NCBI GenBank assembly: GCA_900769355.1
Contig: CAAGGG010000046.1
Location: 1 to 16,056, forward strand
Length of the DNA: 16,056 nt
Direction of reading: 5' to 3'
DNA from: Candidatus Gastranaerophilales bacterium
Lineage (GTDB): Bacteria; Cyanobacteriota; Vampirovibrionia; Gastranaerophilales; Gastranaerophilaceae
This document shows positions 15,001-16,056 of this stretch, in pieces. The translations under genes were made by a program, and so were the position numbers. Positions within the stretch are counted from its first letter, which is position 1. Each line of letters opens with the position of its first letter. The notes beneath the pieces are model-generated. The model was given only the letters and a program-made list of their open reading frames with translations, was not told where the DNA came from and searched no databases.

Positions 15001-15532
15001 TGATAAAATCGTCACTATTTGCGGACTTATTACTGCTGTAAAACAAATTCCGACAAAGAAAGATCCGACAAAATTTATAAGATTTGTTTCGGTAGAGGAT
15101 TTGTCCGGAAAAATCGAGGTTATCGCGTTTAATAGAACAATTCAGGAATACGGCGATTATTTGCAAAATGAACAAAGAGTAATTATTTCAGGAAAGGTGA
15201 GCAGACGTTCTGACGACGAGCCGCCGACTCTTTTGGTGGAAAGCGTTAAGACTGTTGATAATTCAAATATCTTTACGATTACATTGTTGGACGATTTCAA
15301 GTTTGAAGAAATTGTCTTTATGAAAAATATTTTGTGTAAATTTCCTGGCTCTGATCCTGTAACATTCAAGATGAAAGACATGTCGGGTGATGTGAAAGTT
15401 CTTGTTTCATCAATGTTTTGGGTTGCAAGTTCAAATGAATTGGTAAATATTTTGAATAAACAGTTTGAGGGAAGATTGAAGATAGATATTCGTTCTTTGG
15501 ACAGTAACGAGAAAGAGGAACAGGCTGCGTAA
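12062..15532 (+). CDS. dnaE: DNA polymerase III alpha subunit (DnaE)
   Basis: 1156 residues, full length for the DnaE type. The N-terminal PHP domain (about 8-210) keeps candidate metal ligands: H11 and H13 in LHLHSEFS, D20, H45 in TDHG, E70, H90, and D207/H209 in NDSH. It may therefore retain PHP proofreading activity, unlike the degenerate E. coli domain. The polymerase core has PDIDTDF with D404 and D406, and KMDFLGL with D553, matching the E. coli catalytic Asp triad. The fingers include the AAYCFNRAHS block. QGSLF (908-912) fits the beta-clamp binding motif. An OB fold follows at about 980-1065 (VTICGLITAV...). It is the replicative polymerase. There is no intein and no gene split. ATG 12062 lacks a ribosome site. 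Confidence 0.98.
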   Translation: MDENTQFVPLHLHSEFSLLDGAIKLKDLCNFAKENNMPAVAITDHGVMYGALDLYLEAKAAGIKPIIGCEFYVHSGPLDERDAHNNPRYHLILLAKNNTGYMNMVKLASDAACKGFYMKPRINFELLKERHEGLICCSACLGGEVLQHLIKGDYEGAKAVAKRYKDLFGDDYYIELQDHGLEEQKRTNPDLIKIAKELDIKMIITNDSHYLKKEDADWHDTLLCMQTQSMKDEENRFHFPNNEFYVKTVSEMRDAFKWLDSETFDQCVKNTVDIAEQCHVTIKWEAPLPDFKVPPNHTTDSYLEELVMQGLKRKYGEENINDELKERVKYELGIIEKMGFSAYFLITWDFIHFAKTHDIPVGPGRGSAAGSVVAYALDITDLDPIRHHLLFERFLNPERFSMPDIDTDFCIEKRGEVIDYVVDKYGADKVCQIITFSTLAARNAFKSVARVFGMEYAKSNKTASLIEDTISGSMIEGSELKKLYDEDPEIKRVIDTAKCVEGIKCGIGMHAAGVIISYKPLDQIVPVQPSKDGIIITQYHREILEKMKLLKMDFLGLRNLTMIHKTVKLIKKCQGIDVDINHIPLDDKPTYDMLVRGETVGVFQLESSGMTSLVKKLQPDVFEDLGALVALFRPGPLGSGMVDDFVERKHGRQAITYAHPRLEPILKDTYGTMVYQEQIMQIFQVMADYSLGQADQVRRMMGHKDPEAMAAQEGKLIEGSAKYGMKAEDAKKLFNQIQNFAAYCFNRAHSSAYAFVSYQTAYLKCHYPVEYLSALLSSVAGDQEKTQAYIEEALKYGIKVLPPDINKSFLEYAPDGKNIRFGLASIKQVGEAIIEEIIKEREANGDYKSIYDYIKRLDTKCSNKKTLEGLIKAGAFATIEKSRKQLWDNIEYITSTATKESKAKESGQGSLFDMLGDTSAIEEAKFQLSGSDEEYDARTIQNFEKEFLGFYVTSHPLSTIRSKLPFLMTHKITEIPEQPNDKIVTICGLITAVKQIPTKKDPTKFIRFVSVEDLSGKIEVIAFNRTIQEYGDYLQNEQRVIISGKVSRRSDDEPPTLLVESVKTVDNSNIFTITLLDDFKFEEIVFMKNILCKFPGSDPVTFKMKDMSGDVKVLVSSMFWVASSNELVNILNKQFEGRLKIDIRSLDSNEKEEQAA

Positions 15533-15692
15533 AGACTTCTCACCAAGGGTATAGGTCGCAGTTGTTGATGAACGATTAGCGAAGATTTCAAATACGGAAG
15601 ATGTGATGGTAAGATTATCGTAAAGAGTTTTATCTATCAATATTCTCTTGCAATGAATAATTAAAAATTTTTGGCAAAATTAAAAAAAAGAC

Positions 15693-15720
15693 TTGCAAAA
15701 AAAAATCTTTCATGTAATAA
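15693..15720 (+). promoter_or_regulatory. Candidate promoter of tRNA-Gly
   Basis: TTGCAA (15693-15698) and TAATAA (15715-15720) are 16 bp apart, 17 bases before the tRNA. The 160 bp between the dnaE stop and this promoter show no gene and no clear terminator. Confidence 0.5.
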
Positions 15721-15736
15721 TAAAAAGGTACCCAAT

Positions 15737-15811
15737 GCGGGGGTAATTCAGTGGTAGAATGCTTCCTTGCCAAGGAAGATGTCGCGAGTTCGAGCCTCGT
15801 CTCCCGCTCCA
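15737..15811 (+). tRNA. tRNA-Gly, anticodon GCC, CCA encoded
   Basis: A complete cloverleaf. The acceptor is GCGGGGG/CTCCCGC with one G-T pair, and the D arm is ATTC...GAAT. The anticodon arm is CTTCC-TTGCCAA-GGAAG and the T arm GCGAG-TTCGAGC-CTCGT. Anticodon GCC reads GGC and GGT. The discriminator T is at 15808 and CCA is present in the DNA at 15809-15811, unlike tRNA-Lys in this window. Confidence 0.96.
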
Positions 15812-15812
15812 T

Positions 15813-15846
15813 AAAAAGCCTATGGACATTAGTTCAGCGGCTTTTT
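15813..15846 (+). terminator. Terminator of tRNA-Gly
   Basis: AAAAAGCC (15813-15820) pairs with GGCTTTTT (15839-15846) around an 18-base loop, with TATTTTAT after it. It begins two bases past the CCA end. Confidence 0.75.
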
Positions 15847-15882
15847 ATTTTATAAAAAATTTTGGGCGGCTATTGTGAATAA

Positions 15883-15971
15883 AGTGCAAGTGTGAGATGG
15901 GTGCATAATCGCTAAAAGCAAAATATAAAGCCTTTTATGGCGATTTTAATAGAATAAGATGCACTTGCACT
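15883..15971. repeat. Nested inverted repeats downstream of tRNA-Gly
   Basis: AGTGCAAGTG (15883-15892) pairs with CACTTGCACT (15962-15971). Alternatively GTGCAT (15901-15906) pairs with ATGCAC (15959-15964), which overlaps the same right arm. At the core, AATCGC and TAAAAG (15907-15918) pair with CTTTTA and GCGATT (15932-15945) with a two-base bulge. The overlapping right arms allow two exclusive folds. No gene is seen from 15847 to the end of the window. Confidence 0.65.
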
Positions 15972-16020
15972 AATTGGATTTTATTTGCACTTATTTGTAT
16001 ATTACTTGCAATAAAATTAC
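15961..16020. repeat. Three degenerate 20-21-bp direct repeats with a TTGCA core
   Basis: TTGCA occurs at 15965, 15985 and 16006, that is, every 20 or 21 bp (two helical turns), each followed by an AT-rich half. The units are GCACTTGCACTAATTGGATT, TTATTTGCACTTATTTGTAT and ATTACTTGCAATAAAATTAC. They could be stacked binding sites for a regulator of a gene to the right of the window. Degeneracy and AT-richness make chance a real alternative. Confidence 0.45.
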
Positions 16021-16056
16021 ATCAATTTTAAAATTAAACTCCGAAAGTTAGCAATA

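Noticed and set aside
15533..15692. Possible dnaE terminator or small gene after the stop
   Set aside because: Only a weak AATTTT/AAAATT pairing is present, and no ORF with a ribosome site was found.
15630..15812. Minus-strand ORF of 60 residues beginning MERETRLELATSSLARK
   Set aside because: It is the antisense of tRNA-Gly. This peptide type is a familiar false gene call over tRNAs.

Overview
The window is a low-GC bacterial chromosome segment. It most resembles the non-photosynthetic gut relatives of Cyanobacteria (Gastranaerophilales / 'Melainabacteria', Vampirovibrionia). Three things point there: prepilin-like proteins with the N-terminal type FTLAEVLITLGIIG and a D-x-[ND]-G-x-x-G-x-[NS]-K block followed by DVF; an abundance of AT-rich spacers; and a cyanobacterial-type DnaE in one uninterrupted piece. 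The lineage call is an inference from pattern recognition, not from a search.

Layout. (1) 2-1741 (+): the 3' part of a large Cys-rich, pilin-like surface protein gene whose start lies left of the window. (2) 1742-2138: a gene-free stretch with a 98-bp nested palindrome and further copies of the same TCAGAATGAC motif, plus a C8 tract. (3) 2139-7725 (-): six genes on one strand. Reading in transcription order: a MIP-family channel (7725-7096), a secreted alpha/beta hydrolase-like protein (7086-5890), an unknown 196-residue protein (5768-5178), the glycosidase NagZ (5178-4210, TAATG overlap with the previous gene), then two overlapping WYL-domain transcription factors (4008-3061 and 3068-2139) that appear to have their own promoter. 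A heptamer-repeat hairpin sits between the hydrolase and the 196-residue gene. (4) 7795-9068 (-): three separate units, each with its own promoter and hairpin terminator: a 92-residue small protein, tRNA-Lys(UUU), and a protein with two HTH-like domains. (5) 9196-12008 (+): pth, a TPR protein, and a prepilin gene broken by a G10 tract. (6) 12062-15532 (+): dnaE, the DNA polymerase III alpha subunit. (7) 15737-15811 (+): tRNA-Gly(GCC), its terminator, and a structured AT-rich tail with nested inverted repeats and three 20-21-bp spaced TTGCA boxes.

How it fits together. Most genes are housekeeping: replication (dnaE), translation (pth, two tRNAs) and cell-wall turnover (nagZ). Around these are lineage-typical accessory genes: pilin-like proteins, paired WYL regulators, a TPR scaffold and a MIP channel. 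The most interesting points are three. The prepilin reading frame is interrupted exactly at a ten-G homopolymer inside a GC-rich block and would be restored by one extra G or a -1 slip, which suggests phase variation, transcriptional or ribosomal slippage, or a base-count error. The MIP channel keeps both NPA motifs but has lost every residue of the usual selectivity filter. The intergenic DNA carries several families of inverted repeats. I see no clear undescribed multi-gene defence or mobile system.
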